A stretch of 64,000 bases of DNA, taken from Nematopogon swammerdamellus (Eukaryota > Arthropoda > Insecta > Lepidoptera > Adelidae). The stretch lies in contig OX336343.1 of the NCBI GenBank assembly GCA_946902875.1, positions 14,009,361 to 14,073,360 on the forward strand, given 5' to 3'. Both the position numbers and the translations under genes were made by a program. Below the pieces are notes generated by a model. That model was not told where the DNA came from, did not search any database, and saw nothing but the letters and a program-made list of their open reading frames with translations. Each line of letters begins with the position of its first letter. Position 1 is the stretch's first letter. Below, piece after piece: positions 22,764-36,377 of this stretch.

Positions 22764-22997
22764 AAGTCCTACGTTTCATTTAAGCTTTCACGAATTGCCT
22801 ACACATAAATAATTTCATCAGCCAGAGTCAAGTCTTGCATCGTGATCGATGTCTATGGCTTCGACTTCAATGAGTACCGTCGAGTTGTTTTTTGTACTTA
22901 TGTGTGAATTTTGTTTTCTATGTTCCAACGCCGTCGATACGCTTTATAGTAGCGGCCTTAGGGCGGTCAACTTCTCATTCATTATTTTGATTAGTCT

Positions 22998-25900
22998 TTA
23001 ACGATTGCTCATTTCTGCTTCCATCTGTTTTTCATTGTTCCTCTCCGTGTCCTTCTGACTAGTTTTGGTGAGCGGTCCGTGCTTCCAGTCGTCAGGGTAG
23101 CCACATTTGTGAACGTCGTCCCACCACTGTTGCTCTCCGTCCGCCCAGATTATGTAGATAATGTTGGTCCCCACCAACACGGCGAAGCAGATCCAGAAGG
23201 CGACTCGCCATTGCACCAGAGTGGACTGCGGAATATTTCAGAGTTAGATAACTTGCCGTGTTACAGTTTTGCGGAATAATAGATTACAATAGAAACATTT
23301 CATCGTCAGAAATAGCCCGTATTAAAAAAATTATATCACACAATTAGTACAAGCACAGATACTAAATTTTAAATCCTGAAAAAATTAAGATACAACATAA
23401 ATAAAAAAATAAATTAAACTATTAGTTAATTATGCAAAATATACCTAAACCTCGTCAGAATATACGCAATAAAAATAAATTTAAACACTATATATGAGAT
23501 ATTGCTCATAAATATTGTTTAAAGTCAAATAAAAAATAAAGTGTCGAAATATCACAGATTAAGTTTATAACGTTCGGGCAACATAGTCAAATTCACTGAG
23601 TAAAACGTATATATGGCGTATCCAATAGGTGCCGCAACGTATTCTCAGCACTTTCATATCACATTTACGAAAGGAGTTTAGGATCATTCAGCGAGCCCTG
23701 GCGACGTGCTGCAGGCAACAAGCGATCTGCGCGTCTGTCGTCTCGTGTTGTACCCGTCCGTGGTTCGTGATCTTGCTTGACGTACGGCGCCCTCTCGAAC
23801 TATCCGATATTCACACACAATATTCGTGCAATATCACATCATAATAATGAATTGAGATGAGGCTGTGAGAATACTCAGAGCGCGGAATCGGTCACGCACA
23901 TAGATTATTTCTCTATGGTCACGCACGACACTGCTAAGCTCACTAATTAGAAGCAATGAAGGTTTAATTTATACCAAGATTAATTAAAAATAAATGTTCA
24001 CACTATTCATTGCACCAAGACGAAAAGGAGGAAATATTAATTCATATTTAAGTAAAACCTGCCAAAACTACATAATACTTACTATAAAGACCCAAAGTTA
24101 AAACAAGAATATAATAGAACAGAGAATCAAAACTTACATCAGGAGTGAGCAAGCCGATGAGATACGGGGTAATGATGCCAGAGATGGTCGCAGTTCCATT
24201 GACGAGAGCGGTCACCGAGCCAGCGAAGTTGGGAGCCAGGTCGAGAGCGTTGACCTTCATCCCGCTGTAGAAGCCTCCCATGAGCGCCATGGACGCTATA
24301 AAGTAGGCAACAGCCGCCATGCGGTCACAACCAGAGTATGATGCCAGGATGATGCAGATGGCCGGGCCGGTTGCAGCTGAAACGTTTTAAACATCCCGAT
24401 TATATTCTGGCAATTGAAAGAACGAACAAAAATAAAAAGAGCGTACGAATAGAAAGAAGGTATTTGCTTGGTCATTAAAATGAGATACGTAATACATAAT
24501 AAAGATACGCGATAATAGAATCCGAAAGGTCTTGCAAAATATTTACTCGGCTAGGTACCTTGTAAACTCAATTCTTCTATCTGTAGTGTAGTGTGTAACA
24601 TTATTGACAATCTACGCCCATTGTTACGCCAGTTGAATTGAGTCAGAGTATTAATTAAAACCACAGATAAACGATCAGCGGCCGTCTTCCCTCAGCCGGC
24701 CGTGACGCAGTTTCTTGCGCTTTGATTAAAACCCAACTACATGAAAACTCATGACCAAACTCATAGTTCTGCGTTTTGGCTTCCCAATAGTCAGATCAAA
24801 ATTATATAAAAAAGAAAGATGGTCACCGATGGTAGTATGAATGATTCGGCCAGTCTTGATGGTGTGCCATCCCTTCTTAACGCACAGGTCGCAAGCCCAG
24901 CCGAATATGAACGAGCAAACCCACATGGCCATGTAGGGAATGGCGGTGAGGATACCGGTCGTGGCGATATTGAACTTGAGCACGTCGGTCATATACTTAG
25001 GCAAGTCCGTCACCATGGTGTAGTAACCCCAGTCATGACCAACCTGGAGATTGAAAAAAGTCAAGTTAATAAAGGGATTCTATGCAGCATTATTAATCTG
25101 AAAACACATAATCTGATCCGCTCAACGACATGGTTAATCCTAAAGTTTTATAGCATATAAATGTGCCCTGGACATAAATTACTGATATTTTCGTATATTG
25201 ATGTCTTTTATCTATATATCTTAACTATGAGCATGGGGATTTTTTTTTCGGATCACTTTTATCGTAAATAGTCTGGATATAGCTGGAAAATATCTCAGTA
25301 GAAATGATTTTAGTTACTCATAGATAGAAGCAACGATCGAATCATGGTTGTTGTTTCTAAATTTCAAGTTTTTTTGGCCATAGAAAAGAAGGAACTCACA
25401 GCAGCGGCTACAAGAGCCCAGACCGGCACAGACCGGAGAAGACCCTTCCACGGCACAGGGTCGCCAGACTTCTTGGTCTCAGCACTCGCGACCGTGGAGT
25501 TCAGGTACTGCAGCTCGGCGTCAGAGATGTACGGATGTGTTTGCGGCGTGCTGAAACAGAATATGCTCTGGAAGCACGCATACAATGGAGTCAGTAAAAT
25601 AAATAAATCTAAAGGTAATCTTTTAAGAATTAAACAATTTATAGCCATATCACCTTAGATTAGAACGAACACTAAACGTAGCGGGGGCATCCAAGATATC
25701 CTAATGAGGTTTACGTAGGTACGCATTGACCTCTTTAATCGTTTCCCAATGAGTGGTGAGATGACACAGTTTGCTCTGTAAATGTAGAATGATATGTAAC
25801 ATTCAATGGTCATTGCAAAACCATTGCATTTTTATCTGGATAATGACTTATTGCTAAATTTAAGAAGCACGACAGTCTAAACTGGCGGTAGAATTTAATT

Positions 25901-28900
25901 TCATATTTAAAATAAGAAACTGGACACGCCCTGCTGGAAATGTACGCTACGAATAAATTTGTTACATGCGTTCGATTGTTCGAGTTAACAGGCGTCACTG
26001 TCTCACTCTGCCACTCATACAAAAAATCCAATATACATACAAGGCAAATGCGATTGACAATACTTATCATATTTCATTGTATTCTTTTCGCTTCGGACAT
26101 ATGTTTATTGCAATATTTACTACGTGCCACATTCTTATTATATAACACTAGGATTAACATTATTTTACGTCAAACGTCTTATTTGCACGTAGCTCCGTGA
26201 TTTCGTTTAAAATATTTTAGATCGGCTGGTGCAAAGTGTTTTCAGTACAGTTATCTATAAGTTTTGGTAAGAATAAGGTAGGTAAGGTAGTCAGCAGCTC
26301 TCGTTTGTTTCAACGTTTTGTGTGGCTACTGCGACACCCGGGAAACTACTTATCAACCAAAAACTCCAGGAATAAGGGATATGACTCCCTTATTATGTTA
26401 CTAGGTAGTAGGGTTCAACCCGCCCGGGTTGGTACCACCGCACTGAATGAAAGGTCGGTCGAAACGGCTATGTAAATAGTTTGTGTTTCCCGTCCAGTTC
26501 AGTGTAGCCGGCACGACCGAAGGGAAGCACTGACGTGGCACCTAGTTCACCCGGTGTTATGGGCTGACATCACGGATGTTGTAGGTGATGTAGCCAAACG
26601 TGTCAGTTTCCATAAAAAAAAATGTATCAATAGGAACTCTCCAATCAGCTACTATTGCGATTTCTATAGAATTCTCGATCGTATCGGCGTAATAAGCGTA
26701 TTTAAGGGCTCAAATATCCATGCAGTTGTTCTTGCGTTCTACGTTCATATTGTGTTGAGCTCTGCCGTTCTCTAACTATGAGAAAGAGCTTGAAATTTAT
26801 ATGAAACAGAACTCACCCAAGTCACAAACCACAAAACGCCGAAACAGCCGAAGAAGTAGAACACATAAGCCCAATCTTTGTTGTCGGCAAGAAGGTATCC
26901 CGACATAAATGAGCCGAAGATGTTTCCGATTTGCGCACCTCCGAACACCATTGCACCCTGACGAGAGCGCTCCGATGGTGGAACCCAGCGAGCCAGCACT
27001 ATCATCAGGCCTGGCATCGTTGGCCCCTGCGCGTGGTCAAATTCATACATTTTGGTAACTTCGGTCGTGTTGAAAAAGAAGGAAAACAGATTTATGGAGC
27101 ATACGTGAGTGAAAGGGTCAGGAAGAGTAAATAGGTTCGCCCTAAACGTACGTTCCTAGACCAGATCTACTAAATCGAAGGAATAAAAGATATTTTGAGA
27201 GATCTTTGAGAGATCTATGAGAGGTATTTGAGAGATTTGGAATGTACTGTATTGTGAAGGTCCGTTATCCGTGCACACCCCTTTGGGGAACAAGCTTAAC
27301 ATTATGAATGAATGCATGTACCATTTAAATGTTAAAGAGAAGATAATATTTTTATCCTCTACAAATTAAATGTTATTATAAGGTCAGGGGCACTTGCTAA
27401 GTTATCTCTGCTTATCTGGCGGCAACATCTATGTAAAATGCGGATTGACACTAATCTCAGTTGATATTCACGGCAATCTTAGAGTCTATTGAATGTCCAT
27501 ATTGTGTGTCAAGTGCTTTGTCAACATGTTTTATCACCTCGGTATAAGAGCCGATGAAACGCCACTACACAATTTCAATGGAAATATCGTCGGCTTTCAA
27601 GGCTAGTCGAAAAAACTCGTTAAATAGAAGGATTCTGTGTGGGCTTAGTGGAATCCATACTGAAATTTCAATGACCGCAAAAAATTCAATTCACACCTAC
27701 TTTACAAGAATCGCACGCAATGTACGCATACCAAGAGCACGAACCAATTATGGCAAAATAAATATATGTTTGAAGTGCTTTAAGTTTAAAATAATCTCCC
27801 AAATTCAAATAATATAACAAATTTAAAATCAAACAATTATGAAAACCCTGCTATCGTACTGTATTGATAGCTCGGCGAAAAAGGGCAAAAATTTTGTTTA
27901 ATCTCGCTCTAAGCAATTAAACGAAGATGAGTCTAATTACTTCTCTTATTTGACCTATGTGTAGGTATGTACTGCCAGCACAATGAGTATTATGTATGAC
28001 TTAAAAATGGATAAAGCCAAAGGGATTTAAATATCGTTACTAGTTTGAATGTCTTTGAATAAATTCCTTACCTCTCCCATTCCCTGGAGAACACGGAGGA
28101 TGAAGAGCCACGTGGCTCCGCCGGCGTTGACGACCAGCGGAGTGAGCAGAGTAAAGATGGCGGTGCTGAGGAGGCCCAGGCCTAGCACCCACTTCCCCCC
28201 ATACCGCTCGGCCAGGATACCGCCCGGGAGTTGAGTGATCGCATACCCGTAGTAGAAACCGCTCAGGATCAACCCTTGCGTCGACTCGCTCCAGTCGAAC
28301 GTTGCGTACTGAAAAGTTAAATTCGATGTCTTACTTTTTAGTTTTTTTAGTTTTTTTTTTATTGATAATTCAATTTCAGATTTATAATATTTTGGTCGGA
28401 AAAGGATTTATGTAACAAAATAATATATGCGTATTAACTTCTTTGTCATTTCATGAAAGATAAAATGCCCTGTACACATCCTGTACTGCAGTGCTACTTT
28501 TAATTTTTCATATGAGCAGAACAAGGTTATTTAACTAGACTTTTTTTCTTGTTGTATTGAAATACAACATGGTCAAAACACCTTAATTCTATGTGCAGAA
28601 CATTTATTATTTTAAAAATACATTCATCCCACTCTTAAGTGTATTATTGGATTTTACCCAATTTTAGATTTATTCAGCAATGACTTCAAGCGAAGATTTA
28701 TGAATAGTGTAGGTAGATGAGTGCGAGTGTACGTACGTGGTTGTACTAGGAGAGAGGGCTGTGTCGAGCACCTTTGGACCCTCGGTGCAGCCAGCCATAC
28801 TGGCTGTCATAAAAAAGCTATGATAGACGGACAGACAGACAGACACAAGAGTGTTCTGTGAGTGTTTTTTAACCCCCGACGCAAACGGAGGGGTGTTATA

Positions 28901-31900
28901 AGTTTAACGTGTGTGTGCGTATGTGTATGGGTGTGTCTGCTGTGGCATCGTAGCTCCCAAACGGATGGACAGATTTGAATGCGGTTTTTAAGGTTTCCGA
29001 ACCCCGTACGGAATCATATTACTAAGCCTACGCAATTGCATATATGTAAACTTGTATGGCGATTATAACAAAAAATAATAAAAAAGAGAAAAAAAAAATT
29101 AAGAGGAGTTCCATACAAATAGATATCTTAATTTTCAGAAAGTGCCAACTACCGAATTATCCAAACATTTTAACAACAACAGTATGAACTTTCCCCGATA
29201 GATGGCGATATATCGCCATTATATGCACATTATATGTGCCAGTGCAATTCTAAAGTAAAATAACAAATAATAAATAACTGACCATTTACGTGGGGGTACG
29301 TAAACCTCGGCGCGCGAGTCCGACTCGCACTTGGTCGGTTTTCTCCTTTATTGAGGTACGGAACCCTTAAAACTATAGCTCTTCTAAGAAATGATACAAT
29401 AATTTGTCGAAAAGAACGGCCACACAAAGTTACCTGGAACATTATCTCGGTATAAAATATTATCTTACATGATATCACTAACTTATTGGCTGAATTCCTA
29501 AACGGATTCTCGCTAGGCAACCCTTCGTTGATACAAAACGAAACGAGAGCACGGCGTAAGAGATACAAACATCACAAAGTCACGGATTACGAATGATAAG
29601 CTATCCGCAATATTAAGAAACTTGTCAATAGCGACATGTCTTATCTTTATGTTATCTTTCTTCGCAATGGGAAAACAATCTTAAGAGATGAAACGGTATG
29701 CGTCGAGTAAGTAGTTTTTTTTCTTCATCATATAGTATTTAATGAATATGTCCTCAGCAATACATCTGTATTAGCATATTTTTAATCTTATCTTAACTTA
29801 TTTTAATCTTATCTTAACTTATTGTTAGTCTAACAGGACGCCGTGGTTGTTAAGTCTGTTAATTCCTTTATTTCAATTTTAACGCATGTCATTATGTGAT
29901 CAAGCTGTTTTAGCAAAAACATCCTCTCGCAGTAGCGGGTGTAATGAATAAATCGCTCTATAGGGTTTTTAAGGATTCCAACTCTAATGATTAAAACAAT
30001 TTCATAAAAATAATCTAACCTAACGTAACCTAACAATTTATGTTTTTTTTTTCTTATTCGAGTTCGATGGGTTTAGTTACTATTCGTCATAGTGAATATT
30101 TTCTCGGTCGTCGTCTTTACGCATGATTAAGAATTTGACTGCGCGGTTCAAGGTCCCGGTTTCGGCTGCAAAGGAAATCGTTTTACAAATGCATGTCACT
30201 ATGAACAGTGACCACGATTACATCTTGAAGCACTAAGTTCCGTCCCGTTCAGTGTAGCCGGCACGACCGAAGGGAAGCACTGACATGGCACCTAATTCAC
30301 CCGGTGTTATGGACTGACGTCACGGATGTTGTAGGTGATGTGGACAACCGTGTCAGTTTCCATAAAAGAAAAGAAAATTTTTCAATTCTCTATCCCTGAG
30401 AAAGTTTGGGCCTTTAAGGGTAGAGTACCTTAGGGACTCTGGGCCTTAAGGCTAAACTGCCAGCAGCGTACCGGCGGTACCACGAGGATAGAATGCCTAA
30501 AAGGTCTAACTAACCGGACTGGCAACGGTCGTGCTGTTCTGGGCATTGGTGATATCATCAGCCGGGCAGGCGTCCGGATCAAAATGCTCGTTGCCCTCCC
30601 CGCCGCTGCTGCTCCGCACCATCTGCGTGATGGCCAGGTTGAGGCAGACGCGCATCGTGTACGCGTTGCACACGCCCAGGAGTCCCATGATGCCCAGCAC
30701 ATACCGCTGGGGAATTATGAATACTGTAGAGTGGAGAAAATTGTGGGTGTCAGTGAGAGTTGGCGGTTCTGGCCGGGATGGGGGTTGGGTTGATGGGTTC
30801 AAATTTTTTAGCAAATAGTTAGTGCCTTTCTGCCAGTTCAGTTTAGCCGACACGACCAAAAGGAATCATTGCGAAGGCGCCTAGTTACGACAGGAATAAG
30901 CTGTAACGGCCTAAACATCACGTATAAAAAAATAAATAAAACATAAATAAGTATTCAATTTAAAAAATCAAGGTGCCGAACGGTCGGAGCAAAATTTGGC
31001 CAATGAGATAGGTACCCATCACTCACAAATGTCATCTATTCTCCGTGTCAGATTCTACAACGTGCATACATCTCTATGGGACCAATCAAAACAAACAAAT
31101 AAACATATCACACGCTGCATCCTGGCAAACGGGGTAAGCACAGTAATCGGTGTTTTGGTGCAAGGACTCTGGTAAATTACAGCACAACATCGACCAACAC
31201 GTTTTGCAAAGTATTCGGATGATAACTATCAAGCAGCAAGGAAGGCACTAAGGACCTTGATACAGTGGAAAGACCGTGCCAAGGTGCCACCCTGTCACCC
31301 TTTAGCATGGCTTCTCGTCCTTATCCCTTAGTCGCCTTTTACGACTTGCATGGGTTCAGTGGGACTATTCATTTCAAGTACCGACCTTATACAGTAAGTG
31401 AATTAGCGCAGACCTTAGGGAACTTATAGTGGGTGCGATTTATTTCCCTCAGTTCACGGTCGTCAGGGTAGAGTTAAAGCTCTGCTGTTATCATCATACA
31501 TTGTGTGCCGCTGTAGAACTTATGTTATATGAAAAGGAAATAACGAACATAAATTCAATAAAAATGCCCCCCTTGTAAGTAAGACGTTCATCGATTTCAC
31601 GTCAAAATAGCTCCATATTTTCAGAACGACTAATGCAGGAAAACCCTTTCAGTCACGCTTATTAAATTCCAAATAGACAAAAGTGTATGACAATGTATTC
31701 GGCTTTCCCTATTCCTATACAATTCAAATCGACTCTAAAATATGGACCTTGTCACAAACTTGAAGTTTTCTAAGGAGGCTTAGCGTTTACACGCGTTTTT
31801 AATGCTCTAAGTAAGGAGGAAGACGAGTATTTAACTTGTTTCCCATCAATTAAGCCACTACATATCAAGTTAGATAATACCTAGAAGTATATCTACTTTT

Positions 31901-33579
31901 GGAGGCGACTGTACATTTATACACCCTTGTACAAATGTGTGCTTCAACATGTAATGTAATTAGCTGTATGTATCCATTCATTATAATAATATTACACTCA
32001 CATGCTGACGCTACTAATCTAGTGTCTACAGAGGGCCTATTGAGGAAATTGGTTTCCCGAAAAGGCGCGACTTTTTAATTCTTGAATGAATGTGCCAATT
32101 TTCAAATTCAAAATTTAAAAATGTATTTATTAATATAACACAGATAAAGAATTAAAATTAAAATTCATAAAATAGTGTTCCGTCTAAACTAACGTACGCG
32201 GTTGTCATATTAGACGGTTGTTTTTGTTTTGCATAATTTTGTGTAACTAAACCTGAAAATATAGTTCTAATAATCTTATAATGCACTAACAGCCAGTTCC
32301 CTGCAAGGCAAACTTCTGAACACCTGCCAGCTATCATTTCCATACAAGAATTACAACTTAACAGTTTACAGCAAAGTCAGTCTCTTTAAACTCGTAACAT
32401 TTGGTACTTAAGACATCAAGACTTTATACATAAATTACGTTGATGAGACCGAGCAGCTTTGTCTTCATAACAGAAGACGCTGGCGTTATTGCTGCGGTTA
32501 ATATATTCCATTTTATTGTATCATTGGTGCAGCATAATTTAAATGCCATTTATATAACTAAATTTCTTACGGAGATAGGGTAATTGTGATATTTCACAGT
32601 GAATTTATAACTGTGAGCGGAACGGTCAGTAAATAGAACGGTGGTCGTTAACTTCACTGCTAAATCATTTTTATATTATAACGAACTGTTTAGCACCTAA
32701 TACCCGTGGTAATACGAAACATTTGTGGGAGAAACTGCTTATGGTACGTTGATTACATTTGGATGTGTTCGATATGAAAACGTTTAAATTAGGAATTGGA
32801 TTGAAAATGGTAACAGATTGTCCAGATTGTAAAGTTGGGTAAGAATAACCGTAACTATTTGGTTTAAACCAAAGTGTTAAGTACCGTTAAAGAGTATTTC
32901 ACTACAATAGAAAATTTAAATTACAAAATGTAAAAACCCCCGACCCTCAAAAAGTCAAAAATTATTTCCGTTTATTTACTTTTAAAAGAGTCCTCCGACT
33001 CCTTTAGGAGTCGGGGGACCGCTAAGTAAATTCCCGCGCAGCTCTGAGTTGTTATATTTTATTTACTTAGCGGTCCCCCGACTCCTTTAAGTAAGTAAAC
33101 AGAATTTTTTTTTTTTACATTTTAAGGGTCGGATTTTTTTTAATTTGTAATTTAGCTTTTATTTCAACCTTTTTTTTAAAACCGCATGCAAATCGGTCCA
33201 CATTTTAAGATAATTAATTTTGTTATTACTTTTAATTACTTAATTACAAACATAGATAACAACCATCCCGACTAAACCAGCTTTCTAATAAAAAAAACCG
33301 CATCCAAATCGGTCCATCCGTTTGGACACCCATACACACATATTTACACCCTCACACACGTTAAACTTTTATAACACCCCTCTTTTTAATTTCGTCGGGG
33401 GTTAAAAATAGTACGCAGTACTAATAAAAAACATTATCCACAAATACGTAGATTTCGTTCTTTTTTTATTTAATTCAATTCTCGACACGAAATATGGGGA
33501 TTTTAAAATATTCACTAAGGCATGTAAACAAAAATGCCAACTTACATTTGGAGACGGTGAGCCTCCATCCTGTCAACAT
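22998..33579 (-). CDS. SLC17-type MFS transporter (sialin/Pi cotransporter-like)
   Basis: Eight coding exons on the minus strand: 33579-33546, 30723-30515, 28308-28072, 27026-26817, 25567-25400, 25043-24827, 24376-24138, 23225-22998. They total 1,542 nt, 513 aa, with all phases compatible. The family moves organic anions or phosphate across membranes, usually with Na+ or H+. Seen here: TM1 with the conserved Arg (about residue 36 in 'AYTMRVCLNLAITQM'), a first extracellular loop with an N-glycosylation site (NST, about 74-76), 'DWSESTQGLILSGFYYGY', 'TQLPGGILAERYGGKW' (MFS loop 2-3 signature), 'LARWVPPSERS', 'VPWKGLLRSVPVWAL', 'DLPKYMTDVLKFNI', 'NALDLAPNFAG' and 'ISGIITPYLIGLLTPD'. The C-terminal tail has 'WADGEQQWWDDVHKCGYP' followed by a charged cytosolic end. 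The start exon is tiny (11 codons); it was chosen because its ATG frame gives the phase-1 junction that exon 2 needs. The substrate is unknown. Paralogue of the gene at 55582-63395. Confidence 0.92.
23226..24137 (-). other. Last intron of the first SLC17 gene
   Basis: 0.9-kb intron with canonical borders (GTAAGT at the donor, GCAG at the acceptor). No repeat or gene recognised. Confidence 0.6.
26371..26622 (+). mobile_element. Shared-body SINE, headless
   Basis: Starts AAGGGATATGACTCCCTTA and ends GTGTCAGTTTCCAT with an A-tract. It lies antisense in the intron between the 27026-26817 and 25567-25400 exons of the SLC17 gene. Same 5' truncation point as the copies at 12582 and 47768. Confidence 0.75.
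28862..29345 (+). repeat. Two joined dispersed repeats
   Basis: 28865-28995 is the 'AACCCCCGACGCAAACGG' repeat (GGGGTGTTATAAGTTTAACG, a GT-rich stretch, TCCCAAACGGATGGACAG). It runs at 28990 into a 'CTCGCACTTGG' family copy that ends at about 29345 with CTCGCACTTGGTCGG and a T-run. Both are non-coding, in the intron before the SLC17 exon 28308-28072. Confidence 0.6.
30240..30368 (+). mobile_element. 3' fragment of the shared-body SINE
   Basis: From CGTTCAGTGTAGCCGGCACG to GTGTCAGTTTCCAT and an A-rich tail. Lies 147 bp downstream, in transcript order, of the donor of the SLC17 exon 30723-30515. A more diverged relative is at about 30825-30945. Confidence 0.65.
31125..31385 (-). mobile_element. 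SINE, 'AATAGCCCC' head / 'ACACCGATTACT' tail, reversed
   Basis: Read on the minus strand: GGTCGGTACTTGAAATGAAT, CGTAAAAGGCGACTAAGGG, CCTTGGCACGGTC and the tail ACACCGATTACTGTGCTTAC. Fourth copy of the family first seen at 4471. In SLC17 intron 1. Confidence 0.65.
31386..32930. other. SLC17 intron 1, nothing recognised
   Basis: AT-rich. A 61-codon minus frame at 32158-32343 has no family marks and I do not call it a gene. Confidence 0.5.
32938..33415. mobile_element. Foldback inside an 'AACCCCCGAC' repeat
   Basis: Arms AAGTCAAAAATTATTTCCG...GGAGTCGGGGGACCGCTAAG (left) and the complement (right, to about 33155) enclose a loop with CCGCGCAGCTCTGAG. The flanking sequence down to 33415 is a reversed 'AACCCCCGAC' repeat (TAACACCCCTC, GGGGGTTAAAAA). 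The same nested pair, foldback plus host repeat, recurs at 58475-58970. Confidence 0.65.
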
Positions 33580-33618
33580 CCTGCCCGGCTTTCTCGAACC
33601 CGCTACTTCTTCCTTCTG
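33546..33618 (-). other. Exon with SLC17 start codon and 5' leader
   Basis: On the minus strand an acceptor-like TTTGTCGTTACAG precedes about 39 nt of leader, then ATG at 33579-33577 and 11 codons ('MLTGWRLTVSK') before the donor GTAAGT. The acceptor implies at least one non-coding exon further upstream. Confidence 0.5.
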
Positions 33619-33859
33619 TAACGACAAAGCTATCTTGTAACTTCCATTCATTCACAACGCAAAGTTGTTCACGCGAAACACTCTTTGATATTCACCTGTG
33701 AATTATTATAATAACACCCTTGCAGCAACCTATAAATTGGAATCAGGGTTGCCACAGAACGCTTAAACATTAAATTATTACCTATAAAACTAAATAATAC
33801 TCGTATGCGGACTTCCGAGTTCCGGCGTTCGCACTTCCAGTGTTATAGAAAATAATAAT

Positions 33860-34060
33860 TATAATACCTAGCACAACACGAGCGTAGTAGTGTCGGCACG
33901 TGCAAGCCGGTAGGTTCCACGCACGCACGTGCTAGACGGTTGCGCATACGCTCGACACTGCGCGCGCAGTACCTAGAGTAGTCCGCGACGCAAGCGGGAA
34001 AAGGACAAACGTGTTGCACGCTCATTAACATTCTGAGCATAGCCTGGTGCAGCGCGAGAC
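33860..34060 (-). promoter_or_regulatory. CpG-rich candidate promoter / first exon
   Basis: A 200-bp GC-rich block in AT-rich surroundings, with GCGCGCGCAGT and CACGTGCGTGCGTGG, ending on the minus strand in TGTGCTAG|GTATTA, which could be a donor to the acceptor at 33618. No TATA box seen. It is one of two candidate starts for the SLC17 transcript. Confidence 0.3.
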
Positions 34061-36377
34061 TCCCATTCGAAATTCGAATGCAGCTGGCTCAAGGAGAACG
34101 AGCTCATCATGTATCAGGTTAAAACTACTTCCGGTACAGGAGAATTTGGTTTGGTGGACGGATAATGTTTTGTCATTTTATTTTATTGTATTTATATATT
34201 ACCTTGTATTTATGCAGTTTAGTTTAGCAGAGCACATATAAGTAACAAGAAAGTTTTCGGATGGTGCTCTGCTTGAGAATTTAATAGTCACGATTTATTT
34301 TGTCAGCTATTTATGAATTTCTAATCTACAACGAGCGCCGTAGATGGGGCATAGATCGTAGCAAAACGAATAGGGTTCCTGGTTTTAACACAATTTTTTT
34401 GTTTTATTTTTTGTTTTCACAATTGTATGTTTTGTTCTTAATGCGATAAAGTCTACTTTTCCTCGAAAAAGGTTAATCGAAAACGAAGAGTGCATACGGT
34501 TAGGCTAAGGCCGGCGCATAATTGCGAGGTCTCTACAGCTGGTTCTGAGTTGACTTTCTTTTGACAGCTGCATGTACCACGTGTTTGATTATCGGGATAC
34601 CGGACCGGTACAGTCGCCCTTACCATACGAGTATATGCTAGTTCGTACCTTTATGAGAAACTAATCAATGGTGTACGTCAAAAAACTCCTACAAGATTTC
34701 AAACCAGATCTTTCTTCTGTGGTATGACTCTGCCTTATAAACTCCATTTCTGAACTGAACAGTGATAATGAAAAGTACATACATAAAAAACCGACCAAGT
34801 GCGAGTCGAACTCGCGCACTAGTTTATTATATGGGGACCCCCGTGAATTATTATTTTTATTATTTGTTGTTATATCGACCATAATAAATAACACATATTC
34901 TGTGAAAATTTCCACGGGCTACCTATTACGGTTCAAGAGATACAGCCCTCGGACAGACGGATAGACAGACAGACATTGTAGGCTTAGTAATAGGCTTCCG
35001 TACGGGGTACGGAAACATATAGATTCCGACGAATTAAAACCCTCCTCCTTTTTAATTGGAGTAGGTTAAAAACAATGCCACCTATTATTGCCTAGCTAGA
35101 CTATCCTCCTCAGAGTGTCCTTAAGCTGCAAAAGAAGTCGAAAAGCAAGCTGTAGCTACCAGTTGATCCATTAATTTGTTGACGTTTTCTGCTGGTCGTG
35201 TCCGGCTCACTACTGCGCGTGACCTGAAAATACGAAGAACAGATCCTGAGATTCGAACCTTCTAGTATGTCACTAATCCAGCTAGATTTTATCCTATATC
35301 GACTAAATCAAGGAGAAGTATAGTTTTCACAGTTCCGTAGCCCTCCGTAGTTCCGTAGGGACAAGCTATTCCCTTATAAAACCGGTCAGGAACCTGTCTG
35401 TCCGTCAGTACGTCTGTCCGTCCGTCCGTCCGTCTGTTTGTCTGTCATTCATAGCCTGTCCCTTTGATTTTGGTCTATATGTGTTTAATTTTTTTGTTTT
35501 TTATCAATTTTAAAATCGGAAAATCTGCCGTTGGAAGCATTGTATTACGTATAATTAGAACATGCTTTGTATTTAAACTGTACATATAAATAAATAAATA
35601 AAAATACAAATATAAAGTGTGTAGATTTATATAGAGTGTGTAGCTGTGTACAATGTGTGTAAATGTGAGAAAGTGTATTGAATTCTATCTATATTGCCTC
35701 GTAGCGATTGCCAAACTGACAATGAAGTGACACTAACAGGTATAGCTGGTGCCGCTCTATTTACCACACATCGCCTTTGGCTTATCAGAAAAAAATAATT
35801 ACTTGTAGGTATAGGTAAAATCAACAGGTTTCATTCGAAAATATGTACACCACACTATTTTGTTCATTGATTTTATAATATGAAAAACGCTCGTGCTGGA
35901 TGAAGAGTAACCGACGCACGGAATAAAAAATTACCCAGTTGTTCTAGACTCTACATCTCCCACCTAAAGAGTTAGAGCGCAATCGGTCCAGTGATCTGCA
36001 TGAACAAACATAGCGAGACCGTTTCGTTATCATAGTGTATGTAGATTTGTCTGATGTTCGAACCAGATTCGACCAAATCAATTTGTGCAGCGGAGTTTGC
36101 AAAAAAATCGACCTTGACGGTAGCTGACGGCCTCGTGTCCGTTCCGTCGAGTATTTACTCTCTCCTCTCCTACACCTTGACGGGACCTAGACTGCGTAGT
36201 CGGAGGCGATATGCGCAGCAGACGCAGCCGCCGCCCCGCCCCCGCCTCCACCGCGCCAGTGCATTGATCTTCGGCATTCACTCTCACGCGTGGAGTTTTC
36301 CGTCTCTGGAGTTGTTTGTGGGTTAGATATTGGTATTGTGAAACTTCCAGCTTGTCGCCTTGGTTGGTTTCGTCTAC
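34061..36377. other. Non-coding region between CpG block and palindrome
   Basis: Holds a reversed 'CTCGCACTTGG' repeat (34785-35020), an 'AATTAAAACCCTCCTCC' fragment (35030-35075), a (GTCC)n tract (35395-35450) and, at 36190-36260, a GC-rich segment with CGCCCCGCCCCCGCC. No gene recognised. Confidence 0.5.
34785..35020 (-). repeat. 'CTCGCACTTGGCCGG' family repeat, reversed
   Basis: AACCGACCAAGTGCGAGTCG at one end; GGGCTACCTATTACG, a GACAGACAGACA run, and TTAGTAATAGGCTTCCGTAC at the other. Same order as 19068-19400. Confidence 0.6.

Noticed and set aside
30430..30702. Minus frame with 'CATRTRCASASTWPSRRW'
   Set aside because: Alternative-frame shadow of the SLC17 exon 30723-30515, which has family motifs in the other frame.
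36054..36326. Plus frame of 90 codons in a GC-rich segment
   Set aside because: Low-complexity Pro/Arg composition driven by CG content; no splice or domain support.
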